From NCBI GenBank assembly GCA_028276205.1, contig JAPYWU010000009.1, positions 1 to 17,853 on the forward strand: a DNA stretch of 17,853 nt, in the 5' to 3' direction. Positions 1 through 8,645 of this stretch are shown in pieces. The position numbers and the translations under genes were made by a program. The stretch's first letter is position 1. The number at the start of each line of letters is the position of its first letter. The DNA comes from Dictyoglomaceae bacterium (GTDB lineage: Bacteria; Dictyoglomota; Dictyoglomia; Dictyoglomales; Dictyoglomaceae). The notes beneath the pieces were generated by a model that ran no database searches, was not told where the DNA came from, and worked only from the letters and a program-made list of their open reading frames with translations.

Positions 1-1082
1 CGAGCTGCATTTATTCCAGCTATTATTCCCATACTCGCAGATTCCATATATCCTTCTACACCAATAATCTGACCAGCAAAAAATATTCTTTCATCTTTTA
101 AAAATTGTAGGGTTGGTTTTAAAAATTTAGGAGCATAGAAATAGGTATTTCTATGCATTACTCCATATCTTGCGAATTCTGCATTTTCAAGTCCAGGAAT
201 TAATCTAAAAACTCTTCTTTGTTCCTGATATTTAAGTCTTGTTTGAAAACCTACCATACTATAAAGGGTTTTTTGTATATTTTCTGGTCTCAATTGAACC
301 ACAGCATAAGGCTCTTTGCCTGTTTTTGGATCTGGAAGACCAACAGGTTTCATAGGACCATAGCGTAATGTATCAATACCTCGCCTTGCCAAAATTTCTA
401 TAGGAAGACATCCCTCAAAATATTTTTCTTCACCAGGAAAATGTGATTCTACTACATCAGCATTTATCAATTCATTTACAAACCTTTTATATTCTTCTTC
501 ATTCAGAGGACAGTTTAAATATGCCTCTTCTCCTTTTCCATATCTTGAAGCACTATAAACCTTCTCAAAATTTATACTATCAGCATAAATAATAGGTGAT
601 ACTGCATCATAAAAATATAGAGAATCTGCATCTAATATTTCAGTCAAATATTGAGCAAAATCAGAAGAAGTAAGTGGTCCCGTAGCCACAATAACAATTC
701 CCTCAGAAGGAATTTTTTTGACTTCCTCTCTTATTATAGTTACATAAGGATTTTCCATTAATATCTGTTGTACCCTTTTAGCAAAAAGTTCTCGATCAAC
801 AGCCAAAGCAACACCGGCTGGAACCTTCGTTTCTTCAGCAACCTTAAGAACCAAAGAATCAAGCCGTTTCATTTCCTCTTTTAAAAGTCCTGAGGCATTT
901 GTGATCTCCGTAGATTTAAAGGAATTACTACATACAAGTTCGGCTAAATATTCTGTCTTATGAACAGGCGTCATAACTTGTGGCCTCATTTCATATATCT
1001 CTACAGGAATTTTCCTTTTAGCAAGTTGCCAAGCAGCCTCAACTCCCGCAAGTCCACCACCTATGATTTTGACTTTTTCCAT
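1..1082 (-). CDS. trmFO: TrmFO, folate-dependent tRNA m5U54 methyltransferase (C-terminus cut by window edge)
   Basis: Flavoprotein that makes 5-methyluridine at position 54 of the tRNA T-loop, using methylenetetrahydrofolate as carbon donor and FAD/NAD(P)H as reductant. I translated it from the ATG at 1082; 360 residues are visible of a family length near 435-440, and the rest lies left of the window. Seen: an N-terminal Rossmann FAD motif (IIGGGLAG, residues 6-13), an EMRP motif at 31-34, LVCSNSFKS with Cys51, the AVDRELF segment near 94-100, and EGCLPIE with Cys225. The two cysteines match the spacing of the catalytic pair known in Bacillus TrmFO (C53/C226). The start is supported by GGGGAGGAA about 7 bases upstream. 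The gene overlaps the end of topA by 22 bases, so it is the tail of the same transcription unit. It is not a pseudogene; the truncation is only the window edge. Confidence 0.95.
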   Translation of the reverse strand, partial: MEKVKIIGGGLAGVEAAWQLAKRKIPVEIYEMRPQVMTPVHKTEYLAELVCSNSFKSTEITNASGLLKEEMKRLDSLVLKVAEETKVPAGVALAVDRELFAKRVQQILMENPYVTIIREEVKKIPSEGIVIVATGPLTSSDFAQYLTEILDADSLYFYDAVSPIIYADSINFEKVYSASRYGKGEEAYLNCPLNEEEYKRFVNELINADVVESHFPGEEKYFEGCLPIEILARRGIDTLRYGPMKPVGLPDPKTGKEPYAVVQLRPENIQKTLYSMVGFQTRLKYQEQRRVFRLIPGLENAEFARYGVMHRNTYFYAPKFLKPTLQFLKDERIFFAGQIIGVEGYMESASMGIIAGINAA

Positions 1083-3151
1083 TTTCTATTCCTCCCCTTC
1101 TTCCATGATATGTAGTTACAATCCTTATTACTACATTTTTTAAATCTGTTACTCTCTAAAAGAGTACTACCGCATATTGGACATTTTTCATCAATAGGTT
1201 CATAGGGTGATGCAAAAGTACATTTAGGATAATTTAAGCATCCCCAAAAAGTTTTTCCTTTTTTAGATCTTTTTTTAACAACGGTACCTCCACAGAGAGG
1301 ACATTTGCCTTTTGCTTCCTCATATATGGGTTTAGTATACTTGCATTCAGGATAACGTGAACAAGCATAATATTTACCATTTTTATTTTCTCTAAGTTGT
1401 AGATCACTTCCACAAATAGGACATTTTTCATCAGTTTTTTCAGCAATTTGCACTCTATCTGAATTTTTATAAACTTCCTCTAATTCTTCCTTAAATTTCG
1501 GATAGAACCTCTTCAAAACATCTATAGCTTCAACTTTTCCCGTCTCAATTTTATCTAAATCTTCCTCCATCTTTGCAGTAAATTTCACATCAATTAGATG
1601 AGGAAATTTCTCAACTAAAAACTCATTAACAACTTTTCCCAAGGTAGTAGGTATTAAAAATCTATCCTTAACAACTACATAATCCCTTTCTTTTAATGTC
1701 TCTATTATAGTAGCATAGGTACTTGGTCTTCCCACTCCGAATCTTTCTAAGGTTCTCACCAAAGTAGCCTCCGAATATCGTGATGGGGGGTTTGTAAAAT
1801 GTTGTTCTGGATATAGATTAAGAAGATTCAAAAGACCATCTTTTTCTGGAATATATTCCAATTCTTTATCCGTTTCAGATTCTTCTTCCTCTTCATAATA
1901 AACTGACATAAAACCAGGAAACTTAAGTTTCCTTCCCTTTGACAAAAATAGATATTTATTTCCTTCTATATATATTTCTACCACATCATAGATAGCTGGA
2001 GCCATTTGACTTGCAATAAATCTCTCCCATATAAGTTTATAAAGCTTAAACTGATCTTCTGTAAGATAAGGACTTACCATTTCTGGTAATCTAAAGACTG
2101 AAGTTGGCCTTATAGCCTCGTGGGCATCTTGAACCCCAAGTTTCTTCTTCGTCTTTTTCTCTCCTCCAATAAATTCTTTTCCAAAATTCTCTTCTATATA
2201 TTTAATAGCCTCCATTCTTGCTTCAGGAGCTATCCTGGTAGAATCTGTTCTCATATAAGTTATAAGTCCTATTCTCTCTTCTCCGATATCAATACCCTCA
2301 TAAAGGGTTTGGGCTATTTTCATAGTCTTTCCTACAGGAAAACCATATCTTCTTGAGGCCTCTTGTTGTAGAGTACTTGTTATAAATGGTTGAGGTGAGG
2401 ATTTTTTCTCTTCCCTTTTAATTATATCCTTTACTATATAGTTTATTCCTTTTAACTCTTCTAATATCTTATTTACTTCTTCTTCATTCTTTAAATTTAC
2501 TTCTTTACCTTCATATGATATGAGCCTTCCATATATTTTATTATTTGTTTTATCCTCAAACTCTCCCCAAATATACCAATATTCTTGAGGTACAAACTGC
2601 TCAATTTCCTTTTCTCTTTCACAAATAAGCTTTAGAGCTACTGATTGTACTCTCCCAGCAGAAAGCCCCCTTCTGACTTTTTTCCATAAAAGAGGGCTAA
2701 GCTCATACCCAACCAATCTATCTAAAATTCTCCTCGCTTGTTGAGCCTCTACTTTACTAATATCAATATCTCTTGGATTATTTATTGCTTCTTGTACTAC
2801 CCTTGGAGTTATTTCATGAAATTCTACTCTTGAGAATTTATCCTTGGGGATATTTAATACATTAACAAGATGCCATGCAATAGCCTCACCTTCTCTATCA
2901 GGGTCTGTAGCTAAATAAAAATGATCTGCATCTTTTAATAGTGCTTTTAGATTTTTAATAACTTCTTTTCTTGAAGGAATAATTACATATTTAGGCTTAA
3001 AATTATCCTTTATATCTACCCCAAGTTCCTTTTCAGGTAGATCTCTTACATGACCATAAGAAGCAACCACTTTGAATTCCTTACCAAGTATTTTTTCAAT
3101 AGTTTTTGCTTTAGCTGGAGATTCAACTATTACAACCTTTTTATTCTTCAC
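1061..3151 (-). CDS. topA: DNA topoisomerase I (type IA)
   Basis: Relaxes negatively supercoiled DNA by cutting and resealing one strand through a 5'-phosphotyrosine link. The 696 residues are full length for bacterial TopA. An N-terminal Toprim domain is present, with Glu10 in VIVESPAKAKT and the DPDREGE acidic motif (Asp83, Asp85, Glu87). The active-site Tyr299 lies in GLITYMRTDSTR. RFGVGRPSTYA (470-480) is a conserved core motif. The C-terminus carries three four-cysteine zinc ribbons, at about 577-603, 617-644 and 657-678, all intact; they look like internal duplications, and a 15-base DNA match recurs at 1179-1193 and 1419-1433. The start is GTG: its G is shared with the dprA stop (TAGTG), and an AAGGAGTGAT SD lies upstream, so translation is probably coupled to dprA. 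The 3' end overlaps trmFO by 22 bases. A basic tail (KKGRNRKWKKSKS) follows the last ribbon. Confidence 0.98.
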   Translation of the reverse strand: MKNKKVVIVESPAKAKTIEKILGKEFKVVASYGHVRDLPEKELGVDIKDNFKPKYVIIPSRKEVIKNLKALLKDADHFYLATDPDREGEAIAWHLVNVLNIPKDKFSRVEFHEITPRVVQEAINNPRDIDISKVEAQQARRILDRLVGYELSPLLWKKVRRGLSAGRVQSVALKLICEREKEIEQFVPQEYWYIWGEFEDKTNNKIYGRLISYEGKEVNLKNEEEVNKILEELKGINYIVKDIIKREEKKSSPQPFITSTLQQEASRRYGFPVGKTMKIAQTLYEGIDIGEERIGLITYMRTDSTRIAPEARMEAIKYIEENFGKEFIGGEKKTKKKLGVQDAHEAIRPTSVFRLPEMVSPYLTEDQFKLYKLIWERFIASQMAPAIYDVVEIYIEGNKYLFLSKGRKLKFPGFMSVYYEEEEESETDKELEYIPEKDGLLNLLNLYPEQHFTNPPSRYSEATLVRTLERFGVGRPSTYATIIETLKERDYVVVKDRFLIPTTLGKVVNEFLVEKFPHLIDVKFTAKMEEDLDKIETGKVEAIDVLKRFYPKFKEELEEVYKNSDRVQIAEKTDEKCPICGSDLQLRENKNGKYYACSRYPECKYTKPIYEEAKGKCPLCGGTVVKKRSKKGKTFWGCLNYPKCTFASPYEPIDEKCPICGSTLLESNRFKKCSNKDCNYISWKKGRNRKWKKSKS

Positions 3152-4236
3152 TATAAATTATCACTCCTTTTCCCATATCTATTTCCTGGATATTCTTCTA
3201 CAAAGCCTTTTGCTTGTAAAGAAACTATTATAAACATTAATCTTGATATATCCATATTTAATTTAACCATTAAATCCTCAATAAATATAGGATTAAAATC
3301 CAAAAATTGCAATACCTTTTTTTCCTCTTCTGTTAAAACAACTTCACTTTTAGGCTTGTAAATAAAGGGAATATGAAATTCTTCTAAGATATCTATTATA
3401 TCTAATACCATTTTTGCTCCCTCTTGAATTAACTTATTAGTTCCCTTACTTCTTTCATCTGTTATTCTCCCTGGAATGGCAAATACCTCTCTCCCTTCAT
3501 TTAATGCAAAACTTGCTGTTATTAAAGCTCCACTTTTATCCCCTGCTTCAACTACAATTACTCCCTCAGATATTCCGCTTATAATTCTATTTCTTTGAGG
3601 AAAAGTATATTTTGTAGGTCTTGTACCTAAAGGATATTCACTTATTAAAGCCCCATTTTCTACTATTCTCTCTGCTAAAATTCTATTTCCCGAAGGATAT
3701 ATAAAATCTAAAGAACTACCAAGAATTCCAAATGTTCTTCCTCCACCCTCTAAAGCTCCTTTATGAGCATATGTATCTATTCCATAAGCAAGCCCACTTA
3801 CTATTATAAAACCATATTTTACTAATTCTCTTGAGAAATACTCAGAGATTTTAATTCCATACTGGGTAGGTCTTCTTGTTCCTACAATAGCTATAAATCT
3901 TTCACCAATAATATTTCCTCTATATATGAGAAATAACGGAGGATTTTTTATCTCCTTAAGTAAAGGTGGATATTCTTCATCCCATAAAGTTGTAAGTTTA
4001 TAGTCTTTTTTAACAAGTTTTTCCCATAAGTCTTCCCAAGAAGTCTTTCTTTTAAAGATTATAAATTCCTGAATCAAGGAAGAATAAGAGAATCTTTCAA
4101 GAATTTCCTTATCTGACAAAAGGAAAAGATCTGATGGCGAAATAAAATCAATCCATTCTCTCCATCTTCTATATAAAGGAGGAAAATAACTTAAAGAATA
4201 TATAAAAGGTTTATCCTTTGAATTATAATGATACAT
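3151..4236 (-). CDS. dprA: DNA-processing protein DprA
   Basis: Binds incoming single-stranded DNA and loads RecA during natural transformation; also widespread in bacteria not known to be competent. At 361 residues it is a typical full-length form. Seen: an N-terminal helical SAM-like region (about 1-70); the Rossmann-like core with IVGTRRPTQYG (117-127), SGLAYGIDTYAHKGAL (147-162), GILGSSLDFIYPSGN (170-184) and FPQRNRIISGIS (212-223); and a C-terminal winged-helix (about 300-350). The only reasonable start is the ATG at 4236: the frame is closed by a stop just upstream, and the next possible start would remove the N-terminal domain. No SD precedes this ATG; the preceding bases are AT-rich and a perfect hairpin ends 14 bases before it. 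The gene shares one base with the topA start. It sits in the usual dprA-topA-trmFO order. Confidence 0.96.
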   Translation of the reverse strand: MYHYNSKDKPFIYSLSYFPPLYRRWREWIDFISPSDLFLLSDKEILERFSYSSLIQEFIIFKRKTSWEDLWEKLVKKDYKLTTLWDEEYPPLLKEIKNPPLFLIYRGNIIGERFIAIVGTRRPTQYGIKISEYFSRELVKYGFIIVSGLAYGIDTYAHKGALEGGGRTFGILGSSLDFIYPSGNRILAERIVENGALISEYPLGTRPTKYTFPQRNRIISGISEGVIVVEAGDKSGALITASFALNEGREVFAIPGRITDERSKGTNKLIQEGAKMVLDIIDILEEFHIPFIYKPKSEVVLTEEEKKVLQFLDFNPIFIEDLMVKLNMDISRLMFIIVSLQAKGFVEEYPGNRYGKRSDNL

Positions 4237-4250
4237 TATTAATAAGATAA

Positions 4251-4275
4251 TGGGGGGATTATTTTAATCCCCCCA
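4251..4275 (-). terminator. GC-rich hairpin between the permease and dprA, probable intrinsic terminator or attenuator
   Basis: A perfect 10-bp inverted repeat, TGGGGGGATT and AATCCCCCCA with a 5-base loop, begins 10 bases past the permease stop codon and ends 14 bases before the dprA ATG. Six consecutive G-C pairs make it the most stable structure I see in the window. On the minus strand it is followed by TTATCTTATT, a broken rather than pure U-tract, so termination may be partial. Because dprA has no other visible promoter, read-through transcription is likely. A processing or stabilising role is also possible. Confidence 0.6.
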
Positions 4276-4284
4276 ATATTTCTT

Positions 4285-5607
4285 TTAAACAATAAAATAA
4301 AGAACAAACAATATTGCCAATATGATTAACACTGGATTTAATTTTTTAATTTTCCCTGTAAGAAGGTTTAATATTACATAAGAAAGAATCCCAAATATTA
4401 ATCCATTTGCTACCGAATAGGTAAAAGGCATGGCTACTATTGTAATAAAAGCAGGAAGAGCTTCTTCTATTTCCTTTAAATTTACTTTTAATATAGGTTC
4501 CATCATAAGAAAACCAACAATAACTAAGGCAGGAGCAGTAGCGGGAGATGGTATAATACCAGCAAGAGGCCAAAAAATCACAGATAAGAGGAAAAGCAAC
4601 CCTACTACTAATGAGACAGCCCCTGTTTTACCTCCTTCTGCTATTCCTGCTGCAGATTCAATATATGTAGTTATAGTTGAGGTACCACATAATGCTCCAG
4701 CTACAGTTCCTACCGCATCAGAAACTAAAGCTTTTTCAGCCCCATCAAAACTTCCATCCTCTCTAAGTATATTAAGCTTAGCTGCAAGCCCCGAAATAGT
4801 ACCTACTGTATCAAACATATCTACAAAGGTAAATGTAAAAATTATAGAAAATAATCCCCATTTTAAAGCCCCTAAAATATCTAATGCTAAAAAGGTTTTA
4901 GAAAATTCTTCCCAATTGGGAAGAGCTATTATATTTCCTGTGAAATGAGTAATTGGTAGACCATTAGAACCTTTCACAAAAATACCTAAAAATGTAGTAA
5001 TTAATATCCCTAACAATATATTTCCTTTAACATTTAATGCCATAAGTAAAGCAATAATAATGATCCCAAAAATAGAAAGCAAAGTTTCTGGAGATCCTAA
5101 ATTGCCTAAGGATATTAAAGTAGCATCATTCTTCACTACAATCCCAGCAGATTTTAATCCAATAAGAGCTATAAAAAGTCCTATACCTACCGATGTTGCC
5201 ATCTTAATATTAAGTGGTATAGATTGTATAATCCACTTTCTAACTGGAAGAATAGATAAAATTAAAAAAATGATCCCATCTATAAATACCGCTCCTAACG
5301 CAACTTGCCAAGGAAGACCTATCCCTTTACATACTGAATAAGCAAAATATGCATTAAGTCCCATACCTGGAGCCAAAGCAAAGGGAAGTTTTGCATATAA
5401 TCCCATAGTCAAAGTAGCAATTCCAGCCCCAATAGCAGTTGCCATTAAAACAGCACCCTTTGGCATTCCTGCATCTCCTAATATGTTGGGGTTTACAAAC
5501 AAAATATAAGCCATGGTAATAAAAGTAGTAAGCCCTGCAATAATCTCGTTAGACCAATTAGTGTTAAACTTCTCAAAGCCAAAATACCTCTCCAAAGCTT
5601 TAATCAA
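4285..5607 (-). CDS. NCS2-family purine (guanine/hypoxanthine/adenine) permease
   Basis: Integral inner-membrane protein of the nucleobase-cation symporter-2 superfamily, AzgA/PbuG/GhxP branch (COG2252-like), which takes up purine bases with protons. The 440 residues are a normal length with about 12-14 hydrophobic segments. Diagnostic stretches are TNWSNEIIAGLTTFITMAY (16-34), APGMGLNAYFAY (79-90), FVDMFDTVGT (261-270) and GTSTITTYIESAAGI (308-322), which carry the carboxylate and Gly/Ser-Thr signatures of this branch. Whether it prefers guanine, hypoxanthine or adenine cannot be decided from sequence alone. The start is TTG at 5607, supported by AAAGGGGG eight bases upstream. It lies 24 bases after comM and is followed by a hairpin. 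It is the odd gene in a run otherwise devoted to translation and DNA handling. No purine riboswitch fits in the 24-base gap. Confidence 0.92.
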   Translation of the reverse strand: MIKALERYFGFEKFNTNWSNEIIAGLTTFITMAYILFVNPNILGDAGMPKGAVLMATAIGAGIATLTMGLYAKLPFALAPGMGLNAYFAYSVCKGIGLPWQVALGAVFIDGIIFLILSILPVRKWIIQSIPLNIKMATSVGIGLFIALIGLKSAGIVVKNDATLISLGNLGSPETLLSIFGIIIIALLMALNVKGNILLGILITTFLGIFVKGSNGLPITHFTGNIIALPNWEEFSKTFLALDILGALKWGLFSIIFTFTFVDMFDTVGTISGLAAKLNILREDGSFDGAEKALVSDAVGTVAGALCGTSTITTYIESAAGIAEGGKTGAVSLVVGLLFLLSVIFWPLAGIIPSPATAPALVIVGFLMMEPILKVNLKEIEEALPAFITIVAMPFTYSVANGLIFGILSYVILNLLTGKIKKLNPVLIILAILFVLYFIV

Positions 5608-5615
5608 TACAAAAA

Positions 5616-5623
5616 CCCCCTTT
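5616..5623 (-). promoter_or_regulatory. Shine-Dalgarno site that fixes the TTG start of the permease
   Basis: AAAGGGGG lies eight bases before the TTG codon at 5607 in the short gap after comM. The protein starting there (MIKALERYF) has the usual N-terminus of the family, so the non-ATG start is well supported. Confidence 0.7.
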
Positions 5624-5631
5624 CATTAATT

Positions 5632-7152
5632 TTAAAGATTGGAAATAAAATCCTCTAAACCTCGAAAGGTTAGAGCCTCCATCAAATGTCTTTCTTTAAT
5701 CTCTTCACTACTCTCTAAATCCGCTATAGTTCTTGAAACCTTTATAATTCTATCAATAGATCTCATAGATAGCTTCATTTTCTCCGCTGTATTTAATAGT
5801 AGATCCCTAATTCTTGAATTCAGGTTAACATATTTTTTGATAAGTTTTGGAGTCAATTGGGAATTTAAATATATTTTCTCAGATTTATACCTTTCATATT
5901 GAATCTCTCTGGCTTTTTTTACTCTTTCTCTAATCTTTTCTGATGATTCCTCAAGATTATCATTAAAGATTTTTTCTTTCTCCACTCTATTTACATAAAC
6001 CCTTATATCAATTCTGTCTAAAAGTGGACCTGATACCTTATTCCAATATTTTTTTACATCATAAGGAGTACAAGTACATTCCTTCTCTTTGTCACCAAAA
6101 TATCCACATTTACAAGGATTCATACCAGCTATTAAAGTAAATTGAGCTGGATATGTAACAGTATACTTAGATCTTGAAATTACAATCTTTCCCTCTTCTA
6201 ATGGCTGTCTTAAACCCTCTAAGACATCTCTTCTAAATTCTGGTAGTTCATCCAAAAATAAAATCCCTTTATGGGCAAGAGTAATTTCTCCAATTTGAGG
6301 AGAAACACCTCCACCTAAAAGTCCAGCATAAGATATAGTGTGATGGGGATTTCTAAAAGGCCTTTTTTGTATTAAAGAATCTTCTAATAACAAACCTGCA
6401 GCACTATATATTTGAGTAACTTCAAAAGCTTCTTCATAGGTCAATGGGGGAAAAATAGAAGAAAAAGCCCTTGCTAAAAGAGTCTTACCTGTACCTGGTG
6501 GACCTACTAAAAGAACATTATGTCCCCCAGCTGCTGCTACCTCTAATGCTCTTTTAGGTAAATAATGCCCTCTTATAAAAGAAAAATCTTCCTCATAAAC
6601 TGGATTATATTCAGGATATTGAAATTTAATGGGTGATAAATTTATTTCCCCCAAAAGAAATCTCACAATTTGGGAAAGATGAGAAACAGGATAAATTTCA
6701 ATCCCATCTATCAAACTACATTCAAATTCATTCTCTTTTGGAACAAACACTTTTCTGTAGCTATTATTTTTCAAACCATGTACAATAGATAAAATTCCCT
6801 TTCCTTTTCTTATCCTCCCATCAAAAGCAAGCTCACCCAAGAAGGCAGTCTTTTCATTATCAAAGTTAAAATTCATATAGGTAGAAAGAATCCCTATAGC
6901 AATTGGTAAATCAAATAAAGGTGTATCTTTTTTTAAATCCGCAGGAGCTAAATTTATAGTTACTCTTTTTAAAGGAAATTCAAAACCTGAATTTTTTAAG
7001 GCTGATCTTACTCTCTCCTTAGATTCTTGCACTTCTTGTTCAGCTAATCCTACTATATTAAAACTTGGTACTCCAGAAGTAATATCTACCTCAATTTCAA
7101 TATCATAACATTTCAATCCCCATAGAGTAGCAGACTTAACCTTAGAAAGCAT
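5632..7152 (-). CDS. comM: ComM/YifB-family AAA+ ATPase (Mg-chelatase-like)
   Basis: A hexameric AAA+ helicase-type ATPase. ComM promotes branch migration during integration of transforming DNA in naturally competent proteobacteria; the family is also found in many other bacteria. The 506 residues are standard length. The N-terminal Lon-C/S5-fold part (about 1-170) carries PSFNIVGLAEQEVQESKERV. The AAA+ core has Walker A GPPGTGKT (217-224), RNPHHTISYAGLLGGG (267-282) and Walker B ILFLDE (297-302). Four cysteines (347, 349, 359, 361) form a small CxC...CxC cluster that may bind zinc. A C-terminal Mg-chelatase helical domain ends the protein. The ATG at 7152 overlaps the end of yraN by 11 bases, with GGGAG about 12 bases upstream. 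Its place just before dprA (with the permease between) groups two transformation-linked genes, although no uptake genes are visible. Confidence 0.95.
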   Translation of the reverse strand: MLSKVKSATLWGLKCYDIEIEVDITSGVPSFNIVGLAEQEVQESKERVRSALKNSGFEFPLKRVTINLAPADLKKDTPLFDLPIAIGILSTYMNFNFDNEKTAFLGELAFDGRIRKGKGILSIVHGLKNNSYRKVFVPKENEFECSLIDGIEIYPVSHLSQIVRFLLGEINLSPIKFQYPEYNPVYEEDFSFIRGHYLPKRALEVAAAGGHNVLLVGPPGTGKTLLARAFSSIFPPLTYEEAFEVTQIYSAAGLLLEDSLIQKRPFRNPHHTISYAGLLGGGVSPQIGEITLAHKGILFLDELPEFRRDVLEGLRQPLEEGKIVISRSKYTVTYPAQFTLIAGMNPCKCGYFGDKEKECTCTPYDVKKYWNKVSGPLLDRIDIRVYVNRVEKEKIFNDNLEESSEKIRERVKKAREIQYERYKSEKIYLNSQLTPKLIKKYVNLNSRIRDLLLNTAEKMKLSMRSIDRIIKVSRTIADLESSEEIKERHLMEALTFRGLEDFISNL

Positions 7153-7507
7153 TCGTTATATGCTCCCATTTATCTACTTTTCCTAAAGGAGAAATATAAA
7201 TACTTATAACATCAAATCTTACACCTTTCATTTTCTGAAATCTATTCTTAAATTTTGCCATAAAAACTTCAGCCATCATTCTTATCTTCTCTTGTTTTTT
7301 CAAATCCACCGCTTCAATAGGTAAACCATACTTACTAGATCTCCTCGTTTTAACTTCCACAAAAACTAAAATTCCATCTCTTTCAGCCACAATATCTATT
7401 TCACCTAAAGACATTTTTAAATTTCTATATAATATGGAATATCCTTCCTTCTCTAAGAGATTTACAGCAAAATCTTCTCCTAATTTTCCAATATCCTGAT
7501 TACTCAC
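7142..7507 (-). CDS. YraN/UPF0102 family nuclease-like protein
   Basis: A small protein of the UPF0102 (YraN) family, whose fold is that of restriction-endonuclease/Holliday-junction-resolvase-like enzymes; its cellular role is not settled. The 121 residues are normal. Seen: LGEDFAVNLLEKEGYSIL at the N-terminus with Glu11, then GEIDIV (Asp38) and VFVEVKTRRS (Glu51, Lys53). These fit the E-D-ExK catalytic pattern of the fold, so the predicted active site is intact. The start is GTG at 7507, forming a GTGA overlap with the rnhB stop, which suggests translational coupling. The 3' end overlaps comM by 11 bases. The rnhB-yraN-comM order is widely conserved. Confidence 0.93.
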   Translation of the reverse strand: MSNQDIGKLGEDFAVNLLEKEGYSILYRNLKMSLGEIDIVAERDGILVFVEVKTRRSSKYGLPIEAVDLKKQEKIRMMAEVFMAKFKNRFQKMKGVRFDVISIYISPLGKVDKWEHITNAF

Positions 7508-8115
7508 AAAAGTCTAAAGCTCCTTCTGTGGATATCAAGTATACCTAACGATTTTATCTTTTCTCTATGTTCCTTTGTTGCATAGCCTTTATGTTTTCCA
7601 AAGCCATAATTGGGATATGCTTCATCAAGAGTCCTCATATATCTATCTCTCAAGACCTTAGCCACAATAGAAGCAGAAGCCACATTCAAACAATACCTAT
7701 CTCCTTTAATCACTGTTTCTTGTGGTATATCTAAATCTGGAATACTAATATTACCATCAACTAATATATACTCAGGTTTTACCGTAAGACTTTCTATTGC
7801 TCTTTTCATTGCAAGAAGAGTAGCCTTCAAAATACCAAACTTTTCTATCTCTTCTACATTGGCAAAACCGTAACTCCAACAAATAGCTTCTTCCTTAATC
7901 TTTTCAAAAAGAACTTCTCTTTCTTCTGGCTTTAACATTTTGGAATCTTTAACATTAATATTAGAAAAAGGAGGCAAAATTACAGCTCCAGCATATACAG
8001 GACCTGCCAGAGCTCCCCTTCCTGCCTCATCTACTCCTGCTATATATTTGAAATAATTCCAAAGTCTTCTTTCTATATCTCCTATTTCACCAACCCTATT
8101 CTTTGGGGTGGCCAT
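7504..8115 (-). CDS. rnhB: Ribonuclease HII
   Basis: Cuts RNA in RNA-DNA hybrids and starts the removal of single ribonucleotides from DNA. The 203 residues include the full RNase HII signature: GVDEAGRGALAGPV (27-40) with Asp29 and Glu30, DSKMLKPEER (57-66), ILVDG (Asp120), KGDRYCLNVASASIVAKVLRDRYM (Asp139) and YPNYGFGKHKGYAT (167-180). All four acidic residues expected for metal binding are present, as is the GRG motif that reads the 2'-OH. The ATG at 8115 is the only in-frame start before the catalytic domain. It lies 34 bases inside lepB with no good SD, so initiation probably depends on ribosomes translating lepB. It ends in a GTGA overlap with yraN. Confidence 0.97.
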   Translation of the reverse strand: MATPKNRVGEIGDIERRLWNYFKYIAGVDEAGRGALAGPVYAGAVILPPFSNINVKDSKMLKPEEREVLFEKIKEEAICWSYGFANVEEIEKFGILKATLLAMKRAIESLTVKPEYILVDGNISIPDLDIPQETVIKGDRYCLNVASASIVAKVLRDRYMRTLDEAYPNYGFGKHKGYATKEHREKIKSLGILDIHRRSFRLL

Positions 8116-8645
8116 AAAAGTAATACCGCTTTTCCCACTAAGTTTTTCTTAGGTACAAATCCCCAATATCTACTATCTACACTTACAGGCCTATTATCTC
8201 CTAATACAAAATAATTATCCTTTGGTACTTTTATTGGTCCATAATTATCACTACTTTTATTTTTTACATAAGGTTCATCCAAAGCTTTACCATTTACATA
8301 TACTACTCCGTTTTTTATCTCTATAGTATCCCCAGGAAGACCTATTAGCCTTTTTACATACTCCTTAGATGGATCTTGGGGATATTTAAAAACTATAACT
8401 TCTCCCCTGCTTGGTTCTCTAAAATAATAAGGGATTCTTATAACTAACACTGCTTCTCTTTCATTTAAAGTAGGTATCATAGAACCAGTAGGAATGTAGG
8501 ATATCTGCAATATAAAGGTCTTTATTAAAAAGGCTAATATAAAAGCAAATACAATAGTCTCAAGAAGATCATACCATTCATGCTTCTTTAATTCTTGTCT
8601 CTTACTAAGAATAAGATTCCAAAATTCCCACAATTTATCCTTCAT
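8082..8645 (-). CDS. lepB: Signal peptidase I
   Basis: Membrane-bound serine protease that removes signal peptides from exported proteins; its active site faces the outside of the membrane. The 187 residues are a Gram-positive-size form. One N-terminal transmembrane helix lies at about 29-48 after a charged cytoplasmic tail. The nucleophile Ser55 sits in IPTGSMIPTL and the general base Lys98 in YVKRLIGLPGD. The conserved box GDNRPVSVDSRYWGFV spans 149-164. Start ATG at 8645 overlaps rplS by 11 bases. Its place beside rplS and downstream of ffh links protein targeting and export in one unit. Confidence 0.96.
   Translation of the reverse strand: MKDKLWEFWNLILSKRQELKKHEWYDLLETIVFAFILAFLIKTFILQISYIPTGSMIPTLNEREAVLVIRIPYYFREPSRGEVIVFKYPQDPSKEYVKRLIGLPGDTIEIKNGVVYVNGKALDEPYVKNKSSDNYGPIKVPKDNYFVLGDNRPVSVDSRYWGFVPKKNLVGKAVLLLWPPQRIGLVK

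Noticed and set aside
1..1082. trmFO as a broken gene
   Set aside because: The frame is uninterrupted and holds both catalytic cysteines; it simply runs off the window.
1179..1433. Repeated 15-base segment as a mobile or regulatory repeat
   Set aside because: The two copies encode the same DEKCP stretch of neighbouring TopA zinc ribbons, so they reflect internal protein duplication.
1061..3151. Reverse gyrase or topoisomerase III instead of topoisomerase I
   Set aside because: There is no helicase domain, and the Toprim-first order with three C-terminal zinc ribbons fits bacterial TopA.
4430..4948. 172-residue open frame on the plus strand
   Set aside because: It is antisense to the well-recognised NCS2 permease, has no SD or family resemblance, and arises from the codon pattern of hydrophobic residues on the other strand.
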